DNA from: Verrucomicrobia bacterium LP2A
GTDB lineage: Bacteria; Verrucomicrobiota; Verrucomicrobiia; Methylacidiphilales; Methylacidiphilaceae
Reading direction: 5' to 3'
NCBI GenBank assembly: GCA_000526255.1
Contig: JAFS01000001.1
Span: 248,001-312,000, forward strand
Length of the DNA stretch: 64,000 nucleotides
How positions within the stretch are numbered: position 1 is the first letter of the stretch; each line of letters starts with the position of its first letter. Below, in pieces: positions 34,663-43,027 of the stretch. The translations under genes and the position numbers were made by a program. The notes beneath the pieces were generated by a model, which made no database searches, was not told where the DNA came from, and worked only from the letters and a program-made list of their open reading frames with translations.

Positions 34663-35483
34663 GGGGGCAAGTCGGGCGGAGTGGTTTCGGGAGGGGAGGT
34701 CCCGCTGGCCGGCTTCTCCGCGGTAACGAGCCTCGGCGTCACTCCGAGGACTCCGAACCAGAAGCGCCAACCGAGCGGGCGGCAGGAGACGGCGCGCAGC
34801 CCCGCTTCCTCGAGCCGCTGGACGTACTCCTCTGTCCGAAAGAGGTCTGCGATCAAGATCCTCCCGCCGGGCTTGAGTACCCGGATCGCTTCGTCGATCG
34901 CCTCTCTCCGGCTATCCTTCTCGGGAATGTTGTGGATGGCGAGGTTGCTGACGACCAGGTCGAAGGAGGCGTCCGGAAAGGGCAAGGCCCGCATGTCCCC
35001 CGTGTGGAGCTCGCAGCGATCGGCTACGCCTTCGCTCACGAGGTTCGTCCGGGCCGATTCGAGGGAGTTGCCCGACTGGTCCTCTGTCCGCCAGAGGTCG
35101 AGGCCGACCGCTCGTCCCTCGGGCAGCAGCTTGCCCAGCATGGCCAGGATGGCTCCGCGGCCGCAGCCTATCTCCAGAATCCGCTCGTTTCCGCGCAGGT
35201 CGAGTCCCGCGAGCAGCTCCGCCCAGACGGCAAACTTTCCCCGTATCGTGGAATAGAAGAAGCTTGCGGGCACTTGAAGCAGTGCTGCTCCGGCAAGGAA
35301 CTCGAGCGCTCGCTGGAGGAGCGGTTTTGGGGACATAGGGAGGAGAGAGAGGCCGAGGAGAAGGAGCCCGCCTCCCGCAGGCCAGAGAAGGCCCGCCAGG
35401 GCTCTCCCCCCTCCGTCGATCCCGTACTGTCCGCGGTGGGAAGCGAGCTGTCGTGAGAGCGCTTGTTTCGAACCCGGATTCAT
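34659..35483 (-). CDS. Class I SAM-dependent methyltransferase with N-terminal membrane segments
   Basis: 274 residues. Two hydrophobic stretches (LLWPAGGGLLLLGLSLLP and ALEFLAGAALLQVPASFF) precede a Rossmann methyltransferase domain: ERILEIGCGRGAILAML (motif I), GDMRALPFPDASFDLVVS and EAIRVLKPGGRILIAD. This combination suggests a lipid or quinone-like substrate at the membrane; inference only. The ATG at 35483 shares its bases with a possible ATG of the divergent gene. Confidence 0.82.
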   Translation of the reverse strand: MNPGSKQALSRQLASHRGQYGIDGGGRALAGLLWPAGGGLLLLGLSLLPMSPKPLLQRALEFLAGAALLQVPASFFYSTIRGKFAVWAELLAGLDLRGNERILEIGCGRGAILAMLGKLLPEGRAVGLDLWRTEDQSGNSLESARTNLVSEGVADRCELHTGDMRALPFPDASFDLVVSNLAIHNIPEKDSRREAIDEAIRVLKPGGRILIADLFRTEEYVQRLEEAGLRAVSCRPLGWRFWFGVLGVTPRLVTAEKPASGTSPPETTPPDLPP

Positions 35484-35634
35484 GCAGGAAGAGAGCTATC
35501 GTAACCGATCCGCCGCGTTTTCTCCATGCTTTCCGCTCGCCGAGTCATGGGCCATCTCCCCGCCTCGGAGGGAAAAGATCATCGAGGCGGCGGCTCGACC
35601 CCGTCTCGAAGGAGAGGTAGGAATCGGAGACGTG

Positions 35635-36384
35635 ATGCGGCCTTTCGAGATGAACTCCTTCGCCGGGAAACGGCTCCTGGCGCTCGTGCGGGACGGGGAT
35701 TACGCCCATGCTGGGGAAGAGGAGGCGATCGACCGGGTCTTCGGGGATCTTCCGAAGCGTTCCGACCGATGGCTCCTGGACGTTGGCTGCGGGCGGGGAG
35801 GGACGGCCGATTACCTGCGGAAACGGGGGTGGGGCCAGGTTGTGGGGATCGACCGGGATGGCGATTCCCTCGCCTATGCCCGCGCCCGGTACCCGGGGGT
35901 CGAGTGGGTCGAGGGCGATGTCTGCGCTGCTCCCCGGTACCTCTCGAGAAAATTCATCCAGATCTACCTGCTGAACGTCTATTATGCCTTGGAAGCGCAG
36001 CGCGACGCCCTGCTCGCCTTGCGCCAGGTGGCCGAAGAGGGAACAGAGCTTCGGATCTTCGACTACCTCGATCGAGGCGGATTTGCGGAGGATCCGCTGG
36101 AGGTCGGCGGAGAGAGAATCGTTCCCCATCCGGTCGTGACGGAGAGAGTCTCTCGGGATCTCGCGACGACGGGCTGGCGGCTTCTTTCGATGGAGCCGCT
36201 TTCCGAGGAGTACCGCCGCTGGTACGCCGCTCTGGCTCGCCGCATCGAGGAGAGGGCTCCGGAGATCGTCGCCCGGGGAGGCGAGGAAGCCTTGGACTAT
36301 CTTTGCACCGTCTATCGGGGCATCCTGGGCAAGATCGAGGAGGGACTGCTGGGTGGCGTGCTGGTGCGGGCCGCGGCAGCCTGA
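35635..36384 (+). CDS. Class I SAM-dependent methyltransferase
   Basis: 249 residues from the ATG at 35635 (MRPFEMNSFAGKRLLALV), which has GGAG just upstream. The SAM-binding motif is WLLDVGCGRGGTADYLRKRG, followed by GIDRDGDSLAYARARYPG and the acidic loop EGDVCAAP. The frame is open back to an ATG at 35482, but that would overlap the divergent gene start, and the added 51 residues look unconserved. The arrangement of motifs resembles small-molecule methyltransferases of the sarcosine/glycine or ubiE type; the substrate is unknown. Confidence 0.78.
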   Translation: MRPFEMNSFAGKRLLALVRDGDYAHAGEEEAIDRVFGDLPKRSDRWLLDVGCGRGGTADYLRKRGWGQVVGIDRDGDSLAYARARYPGVEWVEGDVCAAPRYLSRKFIQIYLLNVYYALEAQRDALLALRQVAEEGTELRIFDYLDRGGFAEDPLEVGGERIVPHPVVTERVSRDLATTGWRLLSMEPLSEEYRRWYAALARRIEERAPEIVARGGEEALDYLCTVYRGILGKIEEGLLGGVLVRAAAA

Positions 36385-36504
36385 AGGGGGAGGGGCGCGC
36401 GACCAGATCCAGCATGGAGAGTGGGCGCGGCCCTGAGCGAAAGATGGTTCTTCGTCATGGTCAAGAGGGGAGAAGTGAGTTAAGCTCTCGGCGTAGACAC
36501 GCCC

Positions 36505-38448
36505 GTGAAGCGGATCCTGATTTTTACGGCTGGATTCGGGGAAGGCCATAACACGGCTGCGCGCAACATCCAGGACGCGCTCGAATGGGTCGCTCCGGAG
36601 GAGGCGCACGTCGAGATCGTCGATCTCTTCGAATCGTGCTACGGGCGATTCAACGGGGTGCTGCGCCAGGCCTATCTGACTGCGATCAATCGGACCCCGC
36701 TTCTCTGGAAGGGGATCTATTCGCTCTTCGATCGGACGACCTTTCTGGAAGACGGCATCTCGGCCTTGGCTCGGATGCAGCGGTCCCTCGACTGGCTGCT
36801 GCGCGAGGTAGAGCCCGACGCGGTGCTCTGCACCTACCCCATCTACAATTACCTGATCGAGCAAATCTTCCGGGACGGAAGGCGCAAGAACTTCTCCCAT
36901 ATCACGGTCGTCACCGATTCGATTAGCGTCAACTCGTTCTGGCACCGGGGCCCGAGCGACGTCTTCGTGGTCCCCAACGAGGAGACGGCGGTGGTGCTTC
37001 GCGCGGCAGGGGTGGAGGAGGCGCGCATCCAGGTGTTCGGCTTTCCGGTGCATCTCGATTTTCTGGAAGCCAAGGAGATCGGCTTGGCCGAGGAGCTCGG
37101 AGAGGAACCTCGAATCCTCTACATCATCAACTCGGGAAAGAAGAAGGCGACCAGGATCATTCGGCTTTTGCTCCATCATCCGCGTTGGCGTGCCACCGTG
37201 GTCGTCGGTCGGGATCGAGCGCTCCTCGAGGAGATTCGCGGGCTCGTCGAGGGGTCTGAGGAGAAGATCCGGGTGCTCGGCTGGACCGACAAGATCCCGG
37301 AGCTCCTGATGACCCATCATGCTCTCATCAGCAAGGCGGGGGGTGCCACCGTCCAGGAAGCCGTGGCGGCTCGCTGCCCGATGGTGGTCACGCAGGTCGT
37401 GCCGGGACAGGAAGAGGGAAATTTTGATCTCCTGCGCCGGCGCGGAGTGGCGCTCTACGCGGAGAAGCCGCAGCAGATCATTCAGGCCCTGGAAGAGCTC
37501 TTCGCCGATGAGGGAAGGCTTTGGAGGCGAATGCGGTCGGCTCTGACGGGGATCAGCCGTCCGGATGCCTCGATGCAGATTGCGCGGTTTGTTCTCGATC
37601 GGGCGGCGATCGAAAATGCCGCGCCGGACAACCTGCCCGGGTTTCCCCGAAGAGCTCAGGATCTGCTGCCGAATGGAGCTCTGGAGCCAGCGGAAGCGGC
37701 CCAGGTGCTTCTCTGCGATTTCCACATCCATAGCACCTATTCGGACGGCCGCCTCTCCATAGGGGAGATCGTCGATTTTTATGGGCAGCGAGGCTTCGAT
37801 TGCATCTGCATCACCGATCATATCGTCGATCGGACGCGATTCATCGGGCGAGTCTGCCAGCTTACGGGTCTCGTGCTTTCTCCCGATCTGGTCGGAGAGT
37901 ATTTCGACGTCCTCCGGAGGGAAAAGGAGAGGGCGTGGCGCAAGTACCGGATGATTCTCTTCGCGGGCCTCGAGTTCAACAAGGACGGGTACCGGGCGAA
38001 GAGCTCGGCCCATCTGCTGGGGATCGATCTCCAGGGGCTGATCGATCCGTGCCTCTCCCTACCGGAAATCATCGCGGAGATTCGTGCGCAAGAGGGGCTT
38101 TCGGTGGCCTCTCACCCCCACAAGTTCCAGAGCGTCTGGGGTCCGAACACGCTCTATCTTTGGGAGAACCAGAAGCAGTTCGCCCCGCTGCTCGATGCGT
38201 GGGAGATCGCCAATCGCGACGACCTCTTCGCCCCGATCGGGCTCAAGCGGCTGCCGTTCATCGCCAACAGCGACTTTCACAAGCCCAAGCACATCGATTC
38301 CTGGAAGACGGTGCTCTTTTGCGAGAAGGATCCTCAGGCGATCAAGGAGTGCGTGCGGGTCAATCGCAATGTCGCCCTCACCTTGTACCGCCGCCATCGG
38401 TTCGGATCGCTGCTTCGCTGCCCGGAGGAGGAGCTTCTGCAAGTCTAG
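36505..38448 (+). CDS. Fusion: GT28 (MGDG-synthase-like) glycosyltransferase + PHP phosphoesterase
   Basis: 647 residues with two enzyme domains. Residues 1-370 match processive diacylglycerol glycosyltransferases: FTAGFGEGHNTAARNIQDAL, ITVVTDSISVNSFWHRGPSD, and the donor-binding LISKAGGATVQEAVAARCPM. Residues about 405-640 are a PHP metal-dependent phosphoesterase: CDFHIHSTYSDGRLSIGEIV (HxH), DCICITDHIVD, and FIANSDFHKPK. The start is a GTG at 36505 with TAGACA five bases before it. Possibly a glycolipid synthase combined with a hydrolase acting on its donor or product. The two halves are not usually found in one chain in my knowledge. Confidence 0.83.
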   Translation: MKRILIFTAGFGEGHNTAARNIQDALEWVAPEEAHVEIVDLFESCYGRFNGVLRQAYLTAINRTPLLWKGIYSLFDRTTFLEDGISALARMQRSLDWLLREVEPDAVLCTYPIYNYLIEQIFRDGRRKNFSHITVVTDSISVNSFWHRGPSDVFVVPNEETAVVLRAAGVEEARIQVFGFPVHLDFLEAKEIGLAEELGEEPRILYIINSGKKKATRIIRLLLHHPRWRATVVVGRDRALLEEIRGLVEGSEEKIRVLGWTDKIPELLMTHHALISKAGGATVQEAVAARCPMVVTQVVPGQEEGNFDLLRRRGVALYAEKPQQIIQALEELFADEGRLWRRMRSALTGISRPDASMQIARFVLDRAAIENAAPDNLPGFPRRAQDLLPNGALEPAEAAQVLLCDFHIHSTYSDGRLSIGEIVDFYGQRGFDCICITDHIVDRTRFIGRVCQLTGLVLSPDLVGEYFDVLRREKERAWRKYRMILFAGLEFNKDGYRAKSSAHLLGIDLQGLIDPCLSLPEIIAEIRAQEGLSVASHPHKFQSVWGPNTLYLWENQKQFAPLLDAWEIANRDDLFAPIGLKRLPFIANSDFHKPKHIDSWKTVLFCEKDPQAIKECVRVNRNVALTLYRRHRFGSLLRCPEEELLQV

Positions 38449-38482
38449 CTCCCGTTTTCGCGACGGGAAGCATTGTGCAAGG

Positions 38483-39517
38483 ATGTTCTGTACTCGATCC
38501 GATCCGCGCGTGCGCGTCTTGCGGGCGTTCTTGACCTCTCCTTCGCTTTGCGGCTCCCGCGAGGCGCTCTCGATGCAGAGCGGCCTGAGCCCCGCCGAGG
38601 TGGAGGAGGCGATCTCTTCTCTGCGCAAGATCGGTCTCCCGCTGACTGCGTCGGCAGAGGACCGGTGGCGTCTGGAGCGACCGCTTCCTGATCTTCTCTC
38701 CGCGGAAGAGCTAATCGCGAGAACCGAGGAGGATCGGGTTGCCTGGTCGGCCGTCGTCTACGATCAGGTCGAATCGACGAGCGACCTTCTCTTGCGCGAG
38801 GAGGTCGCCGGCGCTCCGGAGGGGTTGGTCGTGACGGCGGAGCGGCAGAGCCGGGGCCGAGGGCGTCTGGGCCGCCGCTGGGAATCCGATTCGCCGGGCG
38901 GAATTTACACGAGCCTCCTGCTCCGACCCGAGCTGGGCTTGCCCCAGGCGCACCGATTGACGATCCTCACGACCGTCGCGGTTGCCGAAGCGGTGGAGGA
39001 GATCACCGGCTTCTCTCCCAAGATCAAGTGGCCCAACGACCTGATCGGTCCCCGAGGCAAGCTCGGGGGCATCTTGACCGAGGTTGCTGCGAAAGGGGGG
39101 CGCGTCCGAGGGGGAGTGATCGGAATCGGCCTCAATGTCTCCCAGGAGCTCGAATCCTTTCCGGAGGAGATCCGCGGCCGGGCCTCCTCCCTTCGGATCG
39201 AAACGGGATCTCTTTTTCGCCGCGTCGAGATCCTGGCGGCCCTTCTCCGGCGGATCGCGATCCGATACCGAGGCGACTTTGCGGAAATCCGGCGGCTCTG
39301 GGAATGGCGCTGCGAGAGCCTGGGGAAGATGCTTCGGGTCCGGCAGGGAGAGGGGGTCGTCGAAGGCTATGCCCTCGGATTGGATGAGGATGGGCTCTTG
39401 CTGTTGCGAACCGAGGCGGGAGCGGTCGTGCCCCTTCTCGCCGGAGAGCTGCTGGGAGCCGGGGAGCCTGCCGGGGCCAACCGGCCTTGCGATGCCGGCG
39501 GCGGTTGGCTTAGATAG
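38483..39517 (+). CDS. birA: Biotin--[acetyl-CoA-carboxylase] ligase / BirA
   Basis: Attaches biotin to the carboxyl-carrier protein. 344 residues. An N-terminal winged-helix-like part (LSPAEVEEAISSLRKIGLPL) precedes the ligase domain with ERQSRGRGRLGRRWES (biotinyl-AMP loop), GGIYTSLLLRP, KIKWPNDLIGPRGKLGGIL and a C-terminal SH3-like cap. The N-terminal domain suggests it could also repress biotin genes, as in E. coli, but none are in the window. Start ATG at 38483; no strong Shine-Dalgarno sequence. Confidence 0.9.
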   Translation: MFCTRSDPRVRVLRAFLTSPSLCGSREALSMQSGLSPAEVEEAISSLRKIGLPLTASAEDRWRLERPLPDLLSAEELIARTEEDRVAWSAVVYDQVESTSDLLLREEVAGAPEGLVVTAERQSRGRGRLGRRWESDSPGGIYTSLLLRPELGLPQAHRLTILTTVAVAEAVEEITGFSPKIKWPNDLIGPRGKLGGILTEVAAKGGRVRGGVIGIGLNVSQELESFPEEIRGRASSLRIETGSLFRRVEILAALLRRIAIRYRGDFAEIRRLWEWRCESLGKMLRVRQGEGVVEGYALGLDEDGLLLLRTEAGAVVPLLAGELLGAGEPAGANRPCDAGGGWLR

Positions 39518-40334
39518 GCGCGTGGTTCCTCTCGAGGATGGCTTTCAGGACGTGATCGGAAAGGCGGCGCGTGGACTCGGGCTTGCGGACGAGGCGCTGG
39601 CTCGGGACGCCGGCGTGAGCTTGGAGGAGGTGCGCCGGAGCATGCGGGGAGAGTTTGACGAGGGGGTGATCCGGCGGCTGGCGCCCGTCTTGCACCTGGG
39701 CGGCGATGCTCTCGTCGCCTTGGGGAAGGGGGACTACCGGCCGCGCGATCCGGGGCCGATCCCCGGGTTTTTGGCCTTGCACACGCGCTGGACCGATATG
39801 ATTGTCAATGCGTATCTGGCATGGGATCTTCGGAGCCAGGAAGCCGCGGCCTTCGACACCGGAGGCGACTGCGACGAAATGCTCGGTGCGATCCGGGATC
39901 GCGGGTTGCGGCTGCGCGCGATCTTCCTGACGCATACCCATGGGGATCACATCGCCGCCTTGGCCCGGCTCAAGGAAGAGACGGGGGCCCGGTCCTACGT
40001 TGGCGACCGGGAGCCGATCCCGGGGGCGGAACCCTTTGCCGCCGGTGCTGAGTTTTGCCTCGGCTCGCTCTCGATCCGGACACTTCTGACGAGCGGCCAT
40101 TCTCCGGGCGGCATCACCTACCTGGTTTCCGGAGGCTCACGGCTGCTGGCGATCGTCGGCGATTCGCTCTTTGCGGGCTCGATGGGGGGCGGGAATGTTT
40201 CGTACGCCGAGGCCTTGCGGAACAACAGGGAGAAGGTGCTTGCCCTTCCTGCCGAGACTGTGATCTGCCCGGGGCATGGACCGCTGACGAGCGTGGCCGA
40301 GGAGAGGGAGCACAATCCCTTCTTCGCTTCCTAG
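39492..40334 (+). CDS. MBL-fold hydrolase with N-terminal helix-turn-helix-like domain
   Basis: 280 residues. Residues about 10-75 look like an XRE-type helical domain (GLADEALARDAGVSLEEVRR), followed by a glyoxalase-II-like metallo-beta-lactamase domain: IFLTHTHGDHIAALARLKEE, TSGHSPGGITYLV and IVGDSLFAGSMGGG, ending with CPGHGPLT. These carry the usual zinc ligands. The ATG at 39492 overlaps birA by 26 bases; a GTG at 39522 is an alternative. Relatives are hydroxyacylglutathione hydrolase-like, but the substrate is not known. Confidence 0.83.
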   Translation: MPAAVGLDRRVVPLEDGFQDVIGKAARGLGLADEALARDAGVSLEEVRRSMRGEFDEGVIRRLAPVLHLGGDALVALGKGDYRPRDPGPIPGFLALHTRWTDMIVNAYLAWDLRSQEAAAFDTGGDCDEMLGAIRDRGLRLRAIFLTHTHGDHIAALARLKEETGARSYVGDREPIPGAEPFAAGAEFCLGSLSIRTLLTSGHSPGGITYLVSGGSRLLAIVGDSLFAGSMGGGNVSYAEALRNNREKVLALPAETVICPGHGPLTSVAEEREHNPFFAS

Positions 40335-40364
40335 CAGCCCAGGAGGCGACGGCTCTGTTTGTTC

Positions 40365-40392
40365 TTGTCAGCCGGATCGCTCTCGTTATGGT
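40365..40392 (+). promoter_or_regulatory. Promoter upstream of the DUF5069 gene
   Basis: TTGTCA (40365-40370) and TATGGT (40387-40392) with a 16-base spacer. It would give a 5-prime leader of about 160 bases containing the GNRA-type hairpin GGCTC-GAAA-GAGCC at 40513-40526. Confidence 0.45.
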
Positions 40393-40561
40393 AGCCGATG
40401 CCCTGCTCGGTGGCGAGCGTGGGAGGGGGGAGAGCGGGAGAAGCGCTGAGAGGCAACGGCAACGGCAGCGGCTGTCAGCGTCGTCCTCGTCTGTCCCTCG
40501 GTTGGAACGGAAGGCTCGAAAGAGCCGCCTGGAAATCTAGCAACAAGGAGATAAGTCGCTA

Positions 40562-41002
40562 ATGAAACTGGTACCACTGATTAGTTCCGGAGTGGCTGGC
40601 CCGCTCGGGGTCCTTCATCTACCCCGGTTTTGGCTGAAAGTCGTTCTCGCGGCCAAGGGGAAGCTCGCGGACGGGTATCCCGACTGCGGCAGGGGCTTCG
40701 ACAAGATGACCCTCGATGCGTTGGGCTTGGACGAAGCGGAGACCCTCCACCATCTGCGGAGCGAGTGCCCGAGCTATCCCCAGTTCGAGGCCTGGATCTT
40801 GAAGAAGAAGGGCGGGAAGATCGAGAAGGCGGCCATCATCAAGCACAACTGCGCCGTCCTCGGGTATATCCATGATGCGGAGACCCGGCGGTCGATCGTT
40901 TCGGCGGCGGGTCTTCCCGACGACGGATCGATTCCGGATGCGGTCAATCTGAACAACTTGGACGATTGGACCGAGTTCCATCATTGGCTGAAGAACCAGT
41001 AG
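40562..41002 (+). CDS. DUF5069 domain protein
   Basis: 146 residues of a family common in Verrucomicrobia and related groups, function unknown. Recognised by ARFW-like RFWLKVVLAAKGKLADGYPD, DKMTLDALGLD, the segment with FEAWI and the closing DDWTEFHHWL. AAGGAG lies 11 bases before the ATG at 40562. A monocistronic unit: a promoter lies about 170 bases upstream and a strong terminator follows at 41083. Confidence 0.78.
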   Translation: MKLVPLISSGVAGPLGVLHLPRFWLKVVLAAKGKLADGYPDCGRGFDKMTLDALGLDEAETLHHLRSECPSYPQFEAWILKKKGGKIEKAAIIKHNCAVLGYIHDAETRRSIVSAAGLPDDGSIPDAVNLNNLDDWTEFHHWLKNQ

Positions 41003-41082
41003 TCGTCGTGTTCCGGTCCTGACCGGGACGAGCTTGGCCATTCCCGGAGAGGCGAGGGCCTCTTCGGGAAGCGGCGGCAGAA

Positions 41083-41118
41083 AGGGGCCCCGCTCGAAAG
41101 GAGAGGGCCCCCTTTTTT
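41083..41118 (+). terminator. Rho-independent terminator after the DUF5069 gene
   Basis: AGGGGCCC (41083-41090) pairs with GGGCCCC at 41105-41111, with a C/T overhang, followed by a run of eight T at 41113-41120. A clear intrinsic terminator, placed between the DUF5069 gene and the metal importer operon. Confidence 0.8.
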
Positions 41119-41165
41119 TTGAATTTCGACTGGCATCGCTCCCAGGGCTCGCCATCCTTGAGACA

Positions 41166-42119
41166 ATGAAGGGTCGGTATCAGCATTGGGGGATGCGGTC
41201 AGCACTCGGGCTTCTTCTCGCCTGGGGGATGCCGGCCGTTTGCGGCTGGTCGAGTCCGATGCCTCCCGCCCGGCCCCTTCGGGTGGTCACCACGATCGCT
41301 CCGCTCTACTCCTTTGTGAGGAGCATTGCCGGGGAGACGGTGGAGCTTTCCAATCTCCTGCCGCCCAATGCGGAGCCTCATGACTACGTGTTGAGCCCGG
41401 GGGATGCGCGCCGCCTGGCGGATGCCGACCTGATCATCCGAAACGGATTGGGGCTGGAGGGGTTCTTGGAAGGGGTCCTTGCCCAGATCGATCGGTCGAA
41501 GCTGCTCGATGCGAGCGTCGGGATCGTTCCGCTGCCGGAATGGACGCCGCCGGGCTCGTCCTCGGCGCGGGGGCGGGCGGGAGGGGCTCCTCCGAACCCG
41601 CACGTCTGGCTCGATCCCCTGAACGCCATGACAGAGGTGGAAACCATCGCACGCGAGATCTGCCGGCGCGACCCGGAAAAGGCGCGCGAGCACCGGGCGC
41701 GCGCAGAGCGACTGCTTGCCCTGCTGCGGCGGATCGACGATCGCTATCGCTCTTCGCTGGAGCCTTTGCCCGACAAGAAGATGGTCTCGGATCACCAGGC
41801 GTTCGCCTACCTGGCGGCGAGGTATGGGATCCGGGTGATCGCCTTCCTGGATGCGAGGGGGCATGCGGGGCTTTCCCCGAGGCTCTTGGCCTGGGCGATG
41901 GCGGCGATCGTTCGCGAACGGGTTCCGGTTCTCTTCAGCGAGGTCAATCAGGTGAGCTCCGAGCTCGCGAGCCTCTCGCGTGATATCGGAATCCCGATCC
42001 TCCCGCTCGATTCGATGGAGAGCGGTGCCTTGCGCTCGGATCTCTACGAGCGGGTGGCGGAAGGCAACCGGCAGGCCCTGGTGCGTGCTTTCCAAGGGCA
42101 TGCTGCGACACAGCCGTAG
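41166..42119 (+). CDS. znuA: Metal ABC transporter substrate-binding protein (ZnuA/TroA family)
   Basis: Periplasmic metal-binding lipoprotein-like or secreted protein of 317 residues. A signal peptide (MRSALGLLLAWGMPAVCGW) leads to the TroA fold: VVTTIAPLYSFVRSIAGETV, first ligand His in NAEPHDYVLSP, second in NPHVWLDP, third in VSDHQAFAYLAARYG, and a late Asp in PILPLDSM. A His at the third position is typical of zinc-type binders, whereas many Mn binders have Glu. The His-rich loop of enterobacterial ZnuA is absent. The ATPase gene follows after seven bases. Confidence 0.88.
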   Translation: MKGRYQHWGMRSALGLLLAWGMPAVCGWSSPMPPARPLRVVTTIAPLYSFVRSIAGETVELSNLLPPNAEPHDYVLSPGDARRLADADLIIRNGLGLEGFLEGVLAQIDRSKLLDASVGIVPLPEWTPPGSSSARGRAGGAPPNPHVWLDPLNAMTEVETIAREICRRDPEKAREHRARAERLLALLRRIDDRYRSSLEPLPDKKMVSDHQAFAYLAARYGIRVIAFLDARGHAGLSPRLLAWAMAAIVRERVPVLFSEVNQVSSELASLSRDIGIPILPLDSMESGALRSDLYERVAEGNRQALVRAFQGHAATQP

Positions 42120-42126
42120 GAGGACC

Positions 42127-42891
42127 ATGGAGCCGGAGGAGGGAGAGGAGACGGGGAGCGAGCGAGCGACCGTGACGATGCGTCGCTCCTCCGATCCGGG
42201 GTGGCTCTTGCAGACACGCGGCCTGGCGGCCGGCTATGGGGACGAAGCGGCTTTCGAGGACGTTTCGCTCGAGGTCTTCGGGCGCGAGATCGTTTCACTC
42301 ATCGGGCCGAACGGAGCGGGGAAGACCACCTTGCTGCGCTGCCTGGCCGGCATCCTGCCTCCGCGCGAAGGGAGTGTCGAGAAGGCTCCCGGTCTCCGCG
42401 TCAGCTATCTGCCGCAAAAGCTTGCACTCGATCGGCTCCTTCCCGTCACCGTGGCGGAATTCCTCTCGCTGCGGCTGGGCCACTCTCTTTTTCGGTGCGA
42501 CTGGAAGGGAGGAGAACAAGCCGAAAGCCTGGAGGAGCTCGGGGTCTTGAATCTCCTCGATCGCCGCCTTGGGGAACTTTCCGGAGGGGAGCTCCAGCGG
42601 GTGCTCGTTGCCTCGGCTCTGGCGAAGCGGCCGCAGCTCCTGCTGCTGGATGAACCGGCGACCGGAGTCGATCTCTTGGGGGCGGCCGCGTTCGACGCCC
42701 TGCTCCACCGGCTCCGAGATCGCGACGGGCTGGGGATCCTTCTGGTCTCCCACGATCTCCATCTGGTCCACCACATTTCGGATTGGATCTATTTCCTCAA
42801 CCGGAGGATCCTCGCCAGCGGCCCGCCGAAGGAAGTCTTGCGCGAAGAGCGTCTGGCGGCCGCCTACCAGCGCTTTCCCCATCCGGGTTGA
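42127..42891 (+). CDS. znuC: Metal ABC transporter ATP-binding protein
   Basis: 254 residues. Walker A GPNGAGKTTLLRC, Q-loop SYLPQKLALD, signature ELSGGELQRVLVASALA, Walker B LLLLDEPATGVDLLG and the switch His in VSHDLHLVHH. The pattern matches the cluster-9 (zinc/manganese) importer ATPases. It starts with the ATG at 42127; the first 25 residues are a charged tail. A 136-base gap without a gene lies before the permease. Confidence 0.9.
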   Translation: MEPEEGEETGSERATVTMRRSSDPGWLLQTRGLAAGYGDEAAFEDVSLEVFGREIVSLIGPNGAGKTTLLRCLAGILPPREGSVEKAPGLRVSYLPQKLALDRLLPVTVAEFLSLRLGHSLFRCDWKGGEQAESLEELGVLNLLDRRLGELSGGELQRVLVASALAKRPQLLLLDEPATGVDLLGAAAFDALLHRLRDRDGLGILLVSHDLHLVHHISDWIYFLNRRILASGPPKEVLREERLAAAYQRFPHPG

Positions 42892-43027
42892 ATGCGGGAG
42901 TGGGTGCAGCGAAGGGCTTGCGATCGGAGTCGGCGCAACGGGAGGAGAACGCAACCGGGACCAAGAAGAAGCCTTTCCGGCGGGGAAGGGTTCCGGCAAA
43001 GAAGAAGCGAGAACCAAAGGTGAAACG

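Noticed and set aside
35545-38013. 822-codon minus-strand open frame
   Set aside because: It lies opposite the methyltransferase and GT28-PHP genes, has low-complexity Arg/Pro/Glu composition and no motifs; a shadow of GC-rich coding DNA.
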